A program made the position numbers and the translations under genes. From CAYZJV01 sp964478945 (GTDB taxonomy: Bacteria; Spirochaetota; Spirochaetia; Sphaerochaetales; Sphaerochaetaceae), in contig CAYZJV010000003.1 of the NCBI GenBank assembly GCA_964478945.1, forward strand, positions 25,776-89,775: a stretch of 64,000 nt of DNA, in the 5' to 3' direction. The notes beneath the pieces were generated by a model that had not been told where the DNA came from, did not search any database, and saw only the letters and a list, made by a program, of their open reading frames with translations. How positions within the stretch are numbered: the first letter of the stretch is position 1; the number at the start of each line of letters is the position of its first letter. Shown here in pieces: positions 1 to 8,664 of the stretch.

Positions 1-6
1 GGTGGG

Positions 7-1311
7 ATGAGAACAGTGATCAAAGGGGCCACCATCATACCCATGACGACAGAGGACGCCTGTTTCGTCGGCGATGTGGTCATAGTAGACGACAAGATCG
101 CCTCGATTGGAACAAGTGTGGCCACGATGGACGGTGATACGGTCATCGATGCCAGGGAAATGATTGCAATGCCGTCACTGGTGAATGCACATACCCATTT
201 AAGCATGACGTACTTCCGCAATTTCAGGGATTCGGTAAGCGACCTGCATGATTGGCTTTCCGAAATCTGGAAACTAGAGGACAAATTGGTTCCTGAAGAC
301 ATGTATGTCGCATCGATGCTCGGCTTGGTGGAAATGGTGGCAAGTGGTACCACTTGTTTCGCGGACATGTATTTCTTCCCTGAAGGTACGATACAAGCAG
401 TACTTGATGTGGGAATGAAGGCGAACATCGGGCTGACACTGTTCGGAGGTATCGAATCGTCGAAGGAACGTGTCGCTCAGCTGCTGCCTTCATTGCGAAC
501 AGTTCGTGACGAGAGCAAAGGAGCTGTCCGTTTCGATATTGCTCCCCATGCCGTCTACACCTGTACGGAAGAAACCTTGCGGTACGCGGTCGAAGTCGCA
601 ACAAAGGAAGGATGTGGTATCCATATCCATGCGAATGAGACGAAACGGGAAGTCTCCGATTCAATCGCAACCTTCGGTTCGACTCCGATCGCCCATCTCG
701 ATTCGATGGGTTGTGATGGAGTGAAATGCTACTACGCCCATTGTGTGCATCCTGGTGATGGGGATATCGAAAGATTGGAACGGAATCCTGTTTCGGTGGT
801 GCACAATCCGAGCAGCAATTGCAAATTGGGTAGTGGTATCGCTCCCATTGCCAGCTATCTCGAACATCATATTCCGGTCGCGTTGGGAACCGATGGAGCA
901 TCCTCCAACAATTCCCTGGACATGTTCCAAGAGATCAGGTTGGCGGCCATGTTGGCAAGTGCGAGTACCGGTGACGCAGGCAAGGTCACACCGTTCGATG
1001 TGTTGAGGATGGCCACCTGCGAGGGAGCCGCAGCACTTGGAAGGGCCGATGAGTGCGGAACATTGGAAGTTGGCAAGGATGCCGACCTCATATTGCTGAA
1101 CACGAAAAAACCACACCTTACCCCGCTGAACAACATATACAGCGCTTTGGTGTACTCGGCCAAATCGAGCGATGTGGACACTGTGTTTTGCAAAGGACGC
1201 ACACTCATGGAACATAGGGAAATCCTTTTTATCGACGAGGATCAATTGCGCTTTCAATTCAACGAAAGTTGGAACAAGATACAACAGCGGACCGGAGGAA
1301 CACCATCATGA
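7..1311 (+). CDS. mtaD: 5-methylthioadenosine/S-adenosylhomocysteine deaminase
   Basis: Amidohydrolase of 434 residues predicted to deaminate methylthioadenosine (and possibly S-adenosylhomocysteine) to the inosine form in the cytoplasm. Metal ligands are visible: the NAHTHLSM motif near residue 62, HIHANET near 205 and LGTDGASSNNSLDM near 295, the typical order for the ATZ/TRZ subgroup. The start has a GGTGGG just upstream at the window edge, so any promoter lies outside. Its stop overlaps the mtnA start by four bases (ATGA), so the two are co-translated. With mtnA next door, the methylthio salvage role is better supported than guanine or cytosine deamination; the exact substrate cannot be told from sequence. 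Confidence 0.88.
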   Translation: MRTVIKGATIIPMTTEDACFVGDVVIVDDKIASIGTSVATMDGDTVIDAREMIAMPSLVNAHTHLSMTYFRNFRDSVSDLHDWLSEIWKLEDKLVPEDMYVASMLGLVEMVASGTTCFADMYFFPEGTIQAVLDVGMKANIGLTLFGGIESSKERVAQLLPSLRTVRDESKGAVRFDIAPHAVYTCTEETLRYAVEVATKEGCGIHIHANETKREVSDSIATFGSTPIAHLDSMGCDGVKCYYAHCVHPGDGDIERLERNPVSVVHNPSSNCKLGSGIAPIASYLEHHIPVALGTDGASSNNSLDMFQEIRLAAMLASASTGDAGKVTPFDVLRMATCEGAAALGRADECGTLEVGKDADLILLNTKKPHLTPLNNIYSALVYSAKSSDVDTVFCKGRTLMEHREILFIDEDQLRFQFNESWNKIQQRTGGTPS

Positions 1312-2381
1312 CCGAATCGTTCACCACCATCGAATACAAGCATGACGAATTACATCTGATCGACCAACGGGTATTGCCCACCGAGTACACCACTTTCGTC
1401 TGTCATGATTATCACGAAGTAGAATTTGCCATCAGGGACATGGTCGTCAGGGGAGCTCCGGCCATCGGAGCCACCGCTGCCTATGGAGTGCTGTTGGCTG
1501 CCAAGGAGTTTGCTCCGGTGTTCAAGGAAAAAGGACCCGAAAAGTTCAGGGAGCGCCTTGGAGACGCCTGCGAATTCCTTGATGGAGCCAGACCAACGGC
1601 TGTGAATCTCCATTGGGCATTGGACAGGATGCTGAAGCGATTGGATGGCAGCGGATGGGAAACGATTGAAGAAATCCTTAAGGGACTGAAGCATGAAGCC
1701 GATGCCATCCGGACAGAGGATATCGAGACCAACAGGACCATGTCCCGCATCGGAAACGATATCATTCCCGATACGGCGACCATACTTACCCATTGCAACA
1801 CCGGAGCACTGGCCACAGCCGGTTGGGGAACGGCACTGGGGGTGATCAAGGAGGCCTTTTATTCGGGAAAGCATATCTTCGTGTATGCCGATGAGACCCG
1901 ACCCAGGCTGCAGGGAGCAAGATTGACCGCATGGGAACTCATGCAGGCCAAGATACCCTCCAAACTCATATCGGATAGTGTGGCAGCCACCCTCATCAGG
2001 GATGGAAAGATCGATCTGGTCATCCTGGGAGGAGACAGGGTCGCAGCCAATGGTGATGTGTGCAACAAGATCGGAACCTTCATGCTCAGCGCACTCTGCA
2101 AATTGTATGGAGTGCCCTTCTACAGTGTGGTTCCGGTCTCCACCATCGACTTCTCCATCTCCAGTGGTGAGGATATCCCGATCGAAGAGAGGGACTCCGT
2201 CGAAGTCACCCATCCTGGTGGAGTGCAGGTCGCTCCCGATGGAATGGGGGTCTACAATCCGGCCTTCGATGTCACACCACATCAGCACATCACCGGTATC
2301 ATCACCGAAATGGGCATCATCTATCCTCCTTTCGATACCCACATCGAACAGATCAGACAAGCAGTGGAGAACAGCCGCTAG
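1308..2381 (+). CDS. mtnA: S-methyl-5-thioribose-1-phosphate isomerase
   Basis: Protein of 357 residues that isomerises methylthioribose-1-phosphate to methylthioribulose-1-phosphate in methionine salvage. The N-terminal VVRGAPAIGATAAYG block, the catalytic-cysteine stretch THCNTGALAT (about residue 160) and the catalytic-aspartate stretch LGGDRVAANGD (about residue 240) are intact. I start at the ATG at 1308, which has GGAGG ten bases upstream and overlaps the mtaD stop; an in-frame ATG 39 bases earlier would lie inside mtaD without a ribosome site. With mtaD it suggests the route MTA, methylthioinosine, methylthioribose-1-phosphate, methylthioribulose-1-phosphate. eIF2B-like paralogues are the only realistic alternative. 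Confidence 0.95.
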   Translation: MTESFTTIEYKHDELHLIDQRVLPTEYTTFVCHDYHEVEFAIRDMVVRGAPAIGATAAYGVLLAAKEFAPVFKEKGPEKFRERLGDACEFLDGARPTAVNLHWALDRMLKRLDGSGWETIEEILKGLKHEADAIRTEDIETNRTMSRIGNDIIPDTATILTHCNTGALATAGWGTALGVIKEAFYSGKHIFVYADETRPRLQGARLTAWELMQAKIPSKLISDSVAATLIRDGKIDLVILGGDRVAANGDVCNKIGTFMLSALCKLYGVPFYSVVPVSTIDFSISSGEDIPIEERDSVEVTHPGGVQVAPDGMGVYNPAFDVTPHQHITGIITEMGIIYPPFDTHIEQIRQAVENSR

Positions 2382-3319
2382 TGGAATACTTGCTCACAGC
2401 CCTTCTGGTGGTCCTCCCCATTTTCCTGAAATTGCTGCTGGGTTACGCCATCAAGCAGTTCGGCATCATGGGAACACAGGCCTTCAAGGAGATGAACAAT
2501 GTCACCTTCCGGATCTTTCTCCCCATCCTGCTGTTCATGAATATCTATCATGCCGATCTCGATACCACCGTATCGTTCGGATTGATTGGATTCGCCTTGG
2601 GATCGCTTTCCCTTCTCTTTTTGATTTCCATGATGGTCGTACCGAGATTGGAGCCGGAGAATCGCAAACGTGGAGTACTGGTTCAAGCGATCTGCAGAAG
2701 CAACTTCATCATATTCGGACTCCCTGTGGCAACCACCCTATTCGGTCCCGACAGTGCGGGAGGGGCATCGGTTCTGGTGGGAGTCGTGGTTCCTTTCGTC
2801 AACACGCTTTCAGTCGTCACTCTGGAGTACTTCCGTGGAGCAAGACCCGATGCCAGGAAAATCCTCAAGGGGATATTTGCCAATCCATTGATCATCGGCG
2901 CCTTCGCAGCCTTGGTGTTGGTACTTCTCGATGTGCGCCTGCCGTTGGTGGTGGATGAGTTCCTTGCCGAGATGGCCCGCATCGCCACTCCCTTGGCATT
3001 GATCATCCTGGGAGGTTCGGTCACCTTCTCCAGTGTGGGGCAAAATCGAACACAGCTGGCTGGAGGTATTGTCACCAGGTTGGTGCTCGTCCCGCTGTTC
3101 GGTCTCACCGCTGCCGTGCTCTTCGGGTTCAGGGATGCCGATTTGGTGATACTGATGGCAATGTTCAGCAGTCCGGCGGCAGTCTCCTCCTACACCATGG
3201 CATTGCAGATGGAAGGGGATGGAGAATTGGCCGGACAATTGGTTGTCTTCACCACGATATTTTCCATCCTTACCATCTTCATTTGGGTGTACCTGCTCAT
3301 GGTCTTCCATTTCATCTAA
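2381..3319 (+). CDS. AEC-family permease (auxin efflux carrier fold)
   Basis: Inner-membrane protein of 312 residues with about ten hydrophobic segments arranged as two halves around a polar centre, typical of the auxin efflux carrier/AEC family. It starts with a GTG that shares one base with the mtnA stop (TAGTG), so it is probably translated by coupling. AEC members move organic anions or small metabolites; here the operon with mtaD and mtnA suggests a thio-sugar or nucleoside-related export or uptake role, which is inference only. No transporter-specific residues allow a substrate call. Confidence 0.8.
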   Translation: MEYLLTALLVVLPIFLKLLLGYAIKQFGIMGTQAFKEMNNVTFRIFLPILLFMNIYHADLDTTVSFGLIGFALGSLSLLFLISMMVVPRLEPENRKRGVLVQAICRSNFIIFGLPVATTLFGPDSAGGASVLVGVVVPFVNTLSVVTLEYFRGARPDARKILKGIFANPLIIGAFAALVLVLLDVRLPLVVDEFLAEMARIATPLALIILGGSVTFSSVGQNRTQLAGGIVTRLVLVPLFGLTAAVLFGFRDADLVILMAMFSSPAAVSSYTMALQMEGDGELAGQLVVFTTIFSILTIFIWVYLLMVFHFI

Positions 3320-3547
3320 TTTTTTACATATTTTTTGTATATTTATACATTACGTTATGGCTCAAATTTTACTATCCTATTTTTATATATACCTAAATCA
3401 CTATAATCTGGTTGCGTTCATCCAAAACTCGCGCGACCACTGCATGAATTCCTAAAAAATCGCCCCTATTTACCAAAAATTCGCACTTATCTATAGTGTC
3501 CACACACGATTCGAAGCGAGTCGAAACCACATTTCAGGAGCATCAGC
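3320..3547. other. AT-rich intergenic region before gdhA
   Basis: These 228 bases separate the AEC permease from gdhA. The first half is strikingly AT-rich, with T-runs and a weak TTTACA/TACATT promoter-like pair at 3323-3351. The gdhA promoter candidate lies near the end. I see no convincing small gene and no stem followed by a T-run. Confidence 0.5.
3469..3497 (+). promoter_or_regulatory. Predicted promoter of gdhA
   Basis: A -35 box TTTACC at 3469-3474 and a -10 box TATAGT at 3492-3497 are separated by 17 bases. The same TATAGT -10 with 17-base spacing precedes three other genes in this window (20017, 21125, 53727), which strengthens the call. Confidence 0.6.
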
Positions 3548-4909
3548 ATGAGAGATGTCACTGCATCCCTACTTACGAAAATCAAAAAAGACGATCCAAA
3601 CCAGGCCGAATTCCAACAAGCTGTACAGGAGTTTCTCATATCGGTGGACAAGATCATTGACGATCTTCCCCATGTGGTATTCCATAAGATCCTTGATCGG
3701 TTGATCGAACCCGAACGGGCGATCATGTTTCGAATACCATGGACAGACGACGAGGGAAGTCTCCAGATCAACCGTGGTTTCAGGGTTCAGGCGAACAGTG
3801 CCCTCGGTCCCTACAAGGGAGGACTGAGGTTCCACCCTTCGGTGAATCTCAGCATCATCAAATTCCTTGCCTTCGAGCAGACCTTCAAGAACAGCCTCAC
3901 CGGTTTGCAAATGGGTGGAGGCAAGGGAGGAAGCAATTTCGATCCAAAGGGAAAAAGCGATGCCGAAGTGATGCGCTTTTGCCAGAGTTTCATGACCGAA
4001 TTGAGCCGTCATATCGGAGCCGACACCGATGTTCCCGCAGGGGATATCGGTGTGGGGGCAAGGGAAATCGGCTTTATGTTCGGCCAATACAAACGCTTGA
4101 GGAACGAATTCACCGGAACCCTCACCGGTAAGAGCCCCCTTTGGGGAGGATCGCTCATTCGTCCCGAAGCCACCGGTTATGGTTTGGTCTATCTTGCGGC
4201 AGCCATGCTCCACGATAAGAACGAAACCTTCGAAGGCAAGACATGTCTCGTTTCAGGCAGTGGAAACGTTGCCCAGTATACGGTGGAAAAACTCAATGCC
4301 CTTGGTGCGAAGGTGGTCACATTGAGCGACTCTTCGGGATGCATCTATGATCCTGCGGGAATAGATGATGGGAAGCTCGACTATGTGAAGCGTTTGAAGA
4401 ATGTCACCAGAGGTAGGATGGCGTCCTATGTGGACGTGTTCAAAGAGGCCGAATACTTCCCCAGAAGGGAAAATGGTGGAGCGAACCAGGTGTGGCAGTT
4501 CCCGGCCGATTGTGCCTTCCCCTGTGCGACCCAGAACGAAATCAATGCCATTGATGCGAAACACCTCGTGGAGAACCATGTGAAGCTGGTTGCCGAGGGG
4601 GCGAATATGCCGACCACTCTAGAGGGTGTCGAACTACTCCAGGAGAACGGTGTACTGTTCGCTCCGGCCAAGGCCGCGAATGCTGGAGGAGTCGCTGTGA
4701 GCGGCCTTGAAATGGCCCAGAACAGCTCACGCATCCAATGGACGGCTGAGAAGGTCGACCAACAGTTGCAGAAGATCATGAAAGGGATTTACACCACGAT
4801 CCGGGATACGGCCAGCCACTATGGGAGCGAAGGGAATTTCGTCGATGGAGCGAATATCGCAGGCTTCCTCAAGGTTGCCAATGCGATGATCGACCAAGGT
4901 TACGTATAA
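3548..4909 (+). CDS. gdhA: Glutamate dehydrogenase, hexameric NADP-type
   Basis: Protein of 453 residues catalysing the reversible reductive amination of 2-oxoglutarate to glutamate in the cytoplasm, the full length of the bacterial hexameric class. The substrate-binding blocks YKGGLRFHPSVN, QMGGGKGGSNFDPKG and DVPAGDIGVGAREIG (residues about 95-180) and the nucleotide-binding GSGNVAQYT (about 237) are all present. The ATG at 3548 has CAGGAG just upstream. It is a single gene with its own promoter. Its last ten bases overlap the tail of the convergent ABC ATPase gene and no terminator separates them. Confidence 0.96.
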   Translation: MRDVTASLLTKIKKDDPNQAEFQQAVQEFLISVDKIIDDLPHVVFHKILDRLIEPERAIMFRIPWTDDEGSLQINRGFRVQANSALGPYKGGLRFHPSVNLSIIKFLAFEQTFKNSLTGLQMGGGKGGSNFDPKGKSDAEVMRFCQSFMTELSRHIGADTDVPAGDIGVGAREIGFMFGQYKRLRNEFTGTLTGKSPLWGGSLIRPEATGYGLVYLAAAMLHDKNETFEGKTCLVSGSGNVAQYTVEKLNALGAKVVTLSDSSGCIYDPAGIDDGKLDYVKRLKNVTRGRMASYVDVFKEAEYFPRRENGGANQVWQFPADCAFPCATQNEINAIDAKHLVENHVKLVAEGANMPTTLEGVELLQENGVLFAPAKAANAGGVAVSGLEMAQNSSRIQWTAEKVDQQLQKIMKGIYTTIRDTASHYGSEGNFVDGANIAGFLKVANAMIDQGYV

Positions 4910-5613
4910 CAGGCCCTCTGCAGCTCCAAGAATTCGGGGTCTCCGAGGGAACGATGTTCCCGAGGGGTCCCGATTTCGTAGGTGTCGAGGACCCGCATCG
5001 GTCTTGGAGAAAGCCTCACCACCGTATCTGCCATCAACAGAGCCTCGGAGACATCATGGGTGACATATACGGTAGTCCTTCTATCGGCTTCCCATAGGGT
5101 GAGGAAAGCCTTCACCATGGACCATCTGAGGTGGGAATCGAGACTTTGGAACGGCTCATCCAACAACATCGTTCTCCCTGGGTACGCGAACGCACGGGCG
5201 ATTGCCACACGTTGACGCATCCCTCCAGAGAGTTGGTCTGGTCTGAATCCCACATAGTCCTGCAAACCGACCATTTGGAGAAAGTCCATCGCACGTTGCA
5301 TACGCACGGTCCGATCCCTGTACCATGGCCGCAACACCAACTCCACGTTGGCCACTACCGAGTGCCATGGAAGAAGCCGGGGTTCCTGGAATAGATATCC
5401 GAAAGGACCGTCCTCCCCTTCTTCCTTGATGATCGACCCCTCATCGGGAGTCTCAAGGGAACCAATGAGACGCAGAAGCGTGGTCTTTCCGCAACCCGAA
5501 GGTCCGACGAAGGCGGTGATGGAACCTGGATGGATATCCAGGGAAAAGCCATCAAGCACTTGTACACGCTTGGTTTCCACCAGGTAGCTTTTGTGTAGCG
5601 AAACCAGTTTCAT
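4900..5613 (-). CDS. ABC transporter ATPase, nitrate/sulfonate/taurine type
   Basis: ATPase of 237 residues from the SsuB/TauB/ThiZ group. Walker A GPSGCGKTTLL (about residue 38), Q-loop FQEPRLLPW, signature LSGGMRQRVAIARA (about 126), Walker B MLLDEPFQSLD and the switch His in YVTHDVSEAL are all intact. It overlaps the permease gene by four bases and completes a binding protein-permease-ATPase cassette. The substrate is not determinable; sulfonates, pyrimidine precursors of thiamine and other small organics are all transported by this class. Confidence 0.9.
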   Translation of the reverse strand: MKLVSLHKSYLVETKRVQVLDGFSLDIHPGSITAFVGPSGCGKTTLLRLIGSLETPDEGSIIKEEGEDGPFGYLFQEPRLLPWHSVVANVELVLRPWYRDRTVRMQRAMDFLQMVGLQDYVGFRPDQLSGGMRQRVAIARAFAYPGRTMLLDEPFQSLDSHLRWSMVKAFLTLWEADRRTTVYVTHDVSEALLMADTVVRLSPRPMRVLDTYEIGTPREHRSLGDPEFLELQRACYT

Positions 5614-6395
5614 ACCACTTCATCCCCAATCTTGGCACGATGACGTCGTATCCTTGCGGGAACACGCAACAGTGCGATGAACAACAGGTCACCGATTGTG
5701 GTAAGGAGGATAGCAACCAAGGTCCATGCCAACACCTCGGCCGTTTCCAACTGCACTTGGGCGAGTTGCATTCGAGAACCCACTCCATAGCGTGGAACGG
5801 TGAGCACTTCGGCTGCAATGACGACTTTCCAGATCATCGACAATGATGCTTTTGCTCCGGTTACCATGGATGGCACCAGAGAGGGAATGACCAGATGGAC
5901 CAGACGATCCATGGGACGGAATGCATACGCCTTCGTCATCTCCCTCAGTTGGGGAGAGATATGTGCAACACCCTGTTCGACTTGCACAAACATCACCGGG
6001 AACCCCATGAGGAAGGCGGAAAAAATGGGTACCGTGCCACTGGTGAACCAGATGAACGCCAAAAGGATCACCGACATCACAGGCGTGGCCTTGCAAATGG
6101 CAAGGATGGGAAGGAGTAATGAGTGCAGTGCTGGAGAGAATCCTGAAAGGATTCCCAGTACACCACCAATGGTGAAAATGATGAGGAAGCTCCGCAATGC
6201 ACGTCCCATGGTACTCAACACATTCAAGGAAAAGGGTTTTTGTGTGATGAGCGATGTGAATGCAGAGAATGTGGTTCCGGGCGTGGGGAGCAACACACCG
6301 GAATCGAGCAAATTGGCCCCGATCTGCCAAAGTGAGAGCAGAATCAGGACCGATGCCGCGACTATTGCCTTAGTACGCCAAGTAGAACGATTCAT
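5610..6395 (-). CDS. ABC transporter permease, SsuC/TauC type
   Basis: Inner-membrane permease of 261 residues with about six membrane spans and the BPD_transp_1 region, including the conserved cytoplasmic EA-loop-like stretch near residue 160-180. I start at the ATG at 6395, which gives the normal N-terminus (charged residues then the first span); this overlaps the end of the binding-protein gene by 26 bases. A reading extended to 6494 would add about 33 residues that merely read through the upstream gene. No strong Shine-Dalgarno is visible, so translation is probably coupled. Confidence 0.86.
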   Translation of the reverse strand: MNRSTWRTKAIVAASVLILLSLWQIGANLLDSGVLLPTPGTTFSAFTSLITQKPFSLNVLSTMGRALRSFLIIFTIGGVLGILSGFSPALHSLLLPILAICKATPVMSVILLAFIWFTSGTVPIFSAFLMGFPVMFVQVEQGVAHISPQLREMTKAYAFRPMDRLVHLVIPSLVPSMVTGAKASLSMIWKVVIAAEVLTVPRYGVGSRMQLAQVQLETAEVLAWTLVAILLTTIGDLLFIALLRVPARIRRHRAKIGDEVV

Positions 6396-7350
6396 CGGGA
6401 ACCGAACCGCCGATGGAACTGGAATCGAACCCATAGAGGACCTTGAGGTACATGTCCATGGAGTCGAACCCTTCATTGGCCGTTTTGAAGACAAGATTGA
6501 GACGTGGGATCGCTGGAACCGCGATCGCGGCCTTCATGATGCCTGCTTCTTCGATCATAGACCCGGCTTCCTCGGGATTCGCCACCACCCATTCGATCGA
6601 ATCCTCGATCGCATCCATGACTAACGGGAGTCTGTCGGCTTGCTCTTCAACAAATGCATCCGACACTACTATCACCGTCATGGGATAATTCTCTATCCCG
6701 GTAAGCGCATACCACAACATCTGGATATCCAACAGGGGTATCGCCTTTTCGCTTCTGGTCATGACCATCGAAACGAATGGTTCGGGCAACACTGCAAGAT
6801 CGACCTTTTCGGCGATGAGCATTTGTGCCAGCTGGGCGGGACTTGCGATGCTGTAGTCGAGATTCACATCCTGCTCATAGTCGTATCCCAGGGCAGTGGT
6901 CATGATCCTGGTCATCTGATCGGGAGTACTACCCGCTCCGGGAATGGAAATTTTTCTATTCGCAAGATCAGAAAATTCGGTGATGGAAGCATCGGTGGTG
7001 AGTAGAAGAAGCATTCCTTCCCCAGTGATCGCAGCAGTCTTCACACCGACTCCCTTGGCGAACAGATTCGCAGCGACATTCGTGGGAAGGGCGGCAAAAT
7101 CGAGCTCGCCATTGGCCAATCTTGCGATCACCTCGTTGGGAGAGGGATACACCGCCACATCGATGGAAGTACGGTCATCCAAACGACCATCATTTTTCAT
7201 CAATGCCACGGTACCGAACCCGGAAGGTCCTTGCATCACAGCCATCCTCACCGTCAGTTGGTCGGCTGAAATGGCTTCCTGGGCAGCCTGCCCCGTCACA
7301 GCTGCAATACAGACTGCAATCAACATCACTACGATATACCATTTGCGCAT
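6370..7350 (-). CDS. ABC substrate-binding protein, NMT1/SsuA-like
   Basis: Exported binding protein of 326 residues. An N-terminal signal peptide (MRKWY, then a hydrophobic run ending near GQAAQ) is followed by the periplasmic type-II fold, with the typical NGELDFAALP and GSTPDQMTR stretches and the LAVLPEPF segment. I start at the ATG at 7350, preceded by GGAGAC with seven-base spacing, rather than at an ATG 12 codons earlier. A cysteine sits in the hydrophobic run (LIAVC), but the context is a poor lipobox. It begins 44 bases after tyrS on the same strand, so it may share the synthetase transcript. Confidence 0.87.
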   Translation of the reverse strand: MRKWYIVVMLIAVCIAAVTGQAAQEAISADQLTVRMAVMQGPSGFGTVALMKNDGRLDDRTSIDVAVYPSPNEVIARLANGELDFAALPTNVAANLFAKGVGVKTAAITGEGMLLLLTTDASITEFSDLANRKISIPGAGSTPDQMTRIMTTALGYDYEQDVNLDYSIASPAQLAQMLIAEKVDLAVLPEPFVSMVMTRSEKAIPLLDIQMLWYALTGIENYPMTVIVVSDAFVEEQADRLPLVMDAIEDSIEWVVANPEEAGSMIEEAGIMKAAIAVPAIPRLNLVFKTANEGFDSMDMYLKVLYGFDSSSIGGSVPDESFYLAY

Positions 7351-7394
7351 GGTGGTTGTCTCCAGATCGGAATCGGCCTCCGACATGCCTTGTA

Positions 7395-8648
7395 TCAGGA
7401 GGAGACGACAATTCTGAAATACCGTTTTTTCCCGGCCCGCAGAATCATCTCGTCCTGCTCAGCCCAAGATGCGTCGACTATCTGCTTCACATCCTCGACT
7501 TTTCTATCCTGTATGGTGGCCCCACCCTGTTGTATGAGGCGTCTAGCATCTGAATTGGTGGTACACAAATCGGTCATAGCGAACAATTCGACCGCTCCGA
7601 TTCCCTGCTCCAATACACTTCGTTGGATGGTGAGGGAGGGAAGCCCTTCCCTCGCATCAGATGAAAGTCCACCCTTGAACATCGATTTGGCGGCATCGCG
7701 GGCCTTATTGGCCTCCTCCTCTCCATGGATGATCTTCGTCTGCTCGTAGGCCAACCTCTCCTTCGCATCATTGATGTTCACCGCAGGATCTTCATAACCG
7801 GCGATCTCCTCCAAATCAAGAAAGGTGAAAAGTTTCATGAAACGGATGACATCGGCATCATTCACATTTCGCCAATACTGGTAGAAATCGTACGGGCTGA
7901 ACATCTCGGGGTCAAGGAAGACCGCACCCTTCTCACTCTTACCCATCTTGTGTCCATCGGCACGAGTGATCAAATTGAAGGTAAGACCATAGCACTCGGC
8001 ACTCTCCACCTTGCGGATAAGTTCTATGCCTGCCACGATGTTCCCCCACTGGTCGTCACCACCGATCTGCAATCGACAACCTTGGTCACGATAGAGGGTA
8101 AGGAAATCGAAGGATTGCAGCAATTGATAGTTGAATTCGATGAATGAAAGTCCACGTTCCAACCGCTGTTTATAGCTTTCGAAGGTAAGCATCCTATTGA
8201 CTGAGAAATGTTTCCCGATGTCCCGCAGGAACTCGATATAGTTCAGTCCGCCGAGCCAATCATAGTTGTTGAGCATGATGGCCTTGCCCTTATCGGATCC
8301 TTCGGTGGCTGTAAAGTCGACCACTGTCCCCAATTGCTTCTTGAGCGAAGCGCTGTTTCGTCGGATCTGTTCGATGGTGAGCATCTTGCGCATCTCGCTT
8401 TTACCCGAAGGATCTCCAATCATCGAAGTTCCTCCCCCAACAAGCGCGATTGGATTGTGCCCCGCTTCTTGAAGATGATGCATGGCGAAAAAGGGAACCA
8501 TGTGACCGATATGGATGCTCTTCCCCGTGGGGTCGACCCCCACATAGAAGGTGACCGGACCCTCGTCCATGAGCGCGCCGAGCCCCTCGTAATCGGTACA
8601 CTGCTTGATGAATCCACGATCCTGTAATACCTGCAAGGCCTTGTTCAT
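7395..8648 (-). CDS. tyrS: Tyrosyl-tRNA synthetase
   Basis: Class I synthetase of 417 residues that charges tRNA-Tyr. The HIGH signature appears as SIHIGHM (about residue 42), the KMSKS loop as KMGKSEKGAV (about 228), and a C-terminal S4 RNA-binding domain carries DARRLIQQGGATI. The ATG at 8648 fits the family N-terminus and has AGGGGA upstream; the frame stays open for 27 more codons into glyS but those have no family similarity. It is the third of three consecutive synthetase genes. Confidence 0.97.
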   Translation of the reverse strand: MNKALQVLQDRGFIKQCTDYEGLGALMDEGPVTFYVGVDPTGKSIHIGHMVPFFAMHHLQEAGHNPIALVGGGTSMIGDPSGKSEMRKMLTIEQIRRNSASLKKQLGTVVDFTATEGSDKGKAIMLNNYDWLGGLNYIEFLRDIGKHFSVNRMLTFESYKQRLERGLSFIEFNYQLLQSFDFLTLYRDQGCRLQIGGDDQWGNIVAGIELIRKVESAECYGLTFNLITRADGHKMGKSEKGAVFLDPEMFSPYDFYQYWRNVNDADVIRFMKLFTFLDLEEIAGYEDPAVNINDAKERLAYEQTKIIHGEEEANKARDAAKSMFKGGLSSDAREGLPSLTIQRSVLEQGIGAVELFAMTDLCTTNSDARRLIQQGGATIQDRKVEDVKQIVDASWAEQDEMILRAGKKRYFRIVVSS

Positions 8649-8664
8649 GCCATCGATCCCCTTA

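Noticed and set aside
1350..2360. A 336-codon open frame opposite mtnA
   Set aside because: Antisense to a complete enzyme gene with no supporting signals.
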